The notes under the pieces are model-generated. The model did no database searches, was not told the DNA's origin, and was given only the letters and a program-made list of their open reading frames with translations. From Casuarina equisetifolia (Eukaryota; Streptophyta; Magnoliopsida; Fagales; Casuarinaceae), in assembly GCA_028551475.1 (NCBI GenBank), contig CM052361.1, forward strand, positions 25,247,491-25,311,490: DNA of 64,000 nucleotides. Reading direction: 5' to 3'. The position numbers were made by a program, and so were the translations under genes. Shown here one piece after another: positions 63,405-64,000 of this stretch (position 1 is its first letter; each line of letters starts with the position of its first letter).

Positions 63405-64000
63405 AGCCTGCTCAAATGATAAGAAAGAGAAACCTTTGTTGTTGCACATCCATACAAAATGATGTCATTTTGATTTGGCTCACCCCTTTGGCGCAAAACC
63501 TCTTTTACGAGCCTGATCAAAGGAATACGTAACTGGCCCTTGAAAATGCTGATTGGTATCTATTTGGGATAAAATTGGAGTTTTTGGGTGTGTTAAGAAA
63601 CTATTTAGATACTGAAAATTTGGTTCATTAAGAGAAAATTGATAACCTTATTTCACTGAAGCAAAAACACAAACTTTGTGTCTCTCATATTACAAAAACT
63701 ACCCTTTCCTCACAAAACCCGGCTCTTAAAAGAGCCCGGCAGCCATATTACTGACGCACTCTTCAACGATGCTCTTCCTTGCAGTTTTTTGATTTCTGTC
63801 CTCTCATCTGTAATCTAAACGGTTTTACTAAATGGGTTTGCGATGGCTAGTTGATTTTCTAAATCAGGGAGAAGCTTTCGAGCTCTCAAGTTAAACGAAT
63901 AACGATCCCAAAAAATATTTGTTTAATATTCTTTGGTTCTTTCAATTACTTTGTGTATATTGCATGTACTTCGAAATTCCATGTATTGCGTATATTCCTT
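63405..64000 (+). repeat. Dispersed repeat family R1, copy 3, to the window edge
   Basis: AATGATAAGAAAGAGAAACC, TTAAGAAACTATTTAGATAC, AACACAAACTTTGTGTCTCT and CTTTCCTCACAAAACCCGGC match 35580-35870. The part to about 63900 resembles the end of the 21343-22090 copy (CGAGCTCTCAAGTT). The last 100 bp are unassigned. Confidence 0.55.

Overview
The window is nuclear DNA from a eudicot, probably a rosid. It carries intron-containing TIR-NBS-LRR (TNL) immune receptor genes, which monocots lack, in AT-rich and repeat-rich surroundings, plus a piece of plastid DNA. The species cannot be fixed from the sequence alone. All genes of the two resident families lie on the + strand; the plastid insert and the Copia element lie on the - strand.

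Left half (1-30,620): a tandem TNL cluster with one shared five-exon design: TIR exon; NB-ARC exon; 273-nt linker/LRR exon; 879-nt LRR exon; C-JID (post-LRR) exon. There are four units. TNL-A (776-4690, TIR exon outside the window) and TNL-B (5809-11219) are pseudogenes. TNL-D (12264-18941) has an open frame but a frameshift near its C-terminus. TNL-E (23062-30168) is intact, with five exons in frame that predict 1198 residues. Units A and E end in a basic tail closing with DLNQPP, which fits the DLNxxP type of EAR repression motif; D has lost it. Between the TNLs lie a Ty3/gypsy chromodomain remnant (about 11220-12076), a broken cysteine-rich receptor kinase (19431-20557) and several repeat arrays.

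Right half (34,160-62,935): a tandem family of malectin-like (CrRLK1L, THESEUS/HERK-like) receptor kinase genes: F (34160-37653), G (40310-42891), H (46375-59433, split) and a scrap of a fourth, I (62817-62935). All are damaged. F, G and H each run into a stop just after the beta-3 lysine of the kinase.

Unit H holds the most striking structure. Its ectodomain is cut at 47453 by a Ty1/Copia element on the - strand (47454-55721, 276-bp LTRs). Two solo LTRs of another family, each with its own 5-bp target duplication, are nested inside the Copia element. The far LTR of the Copia element abuts plastid DNA (55722 to about 58019) rather than the host gene. That plastid DNA is two fragments joined in a non-native orientation: psbB with its leader, and rpl20 with what I take to be the rps12-rpl20 spacer. 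The receptor gene resumes at about 58020. The Copia element has no target duplication, which suggests an aberrant integration or a break repaired with captured plastid DNA.

In function, TNL-E (and possibly D) would be intracellular immune receptors with TIR NADase activity. The malectin-family units look like decaying cell-wall or peptide sensors. The rest is mobile and organellar DNA.
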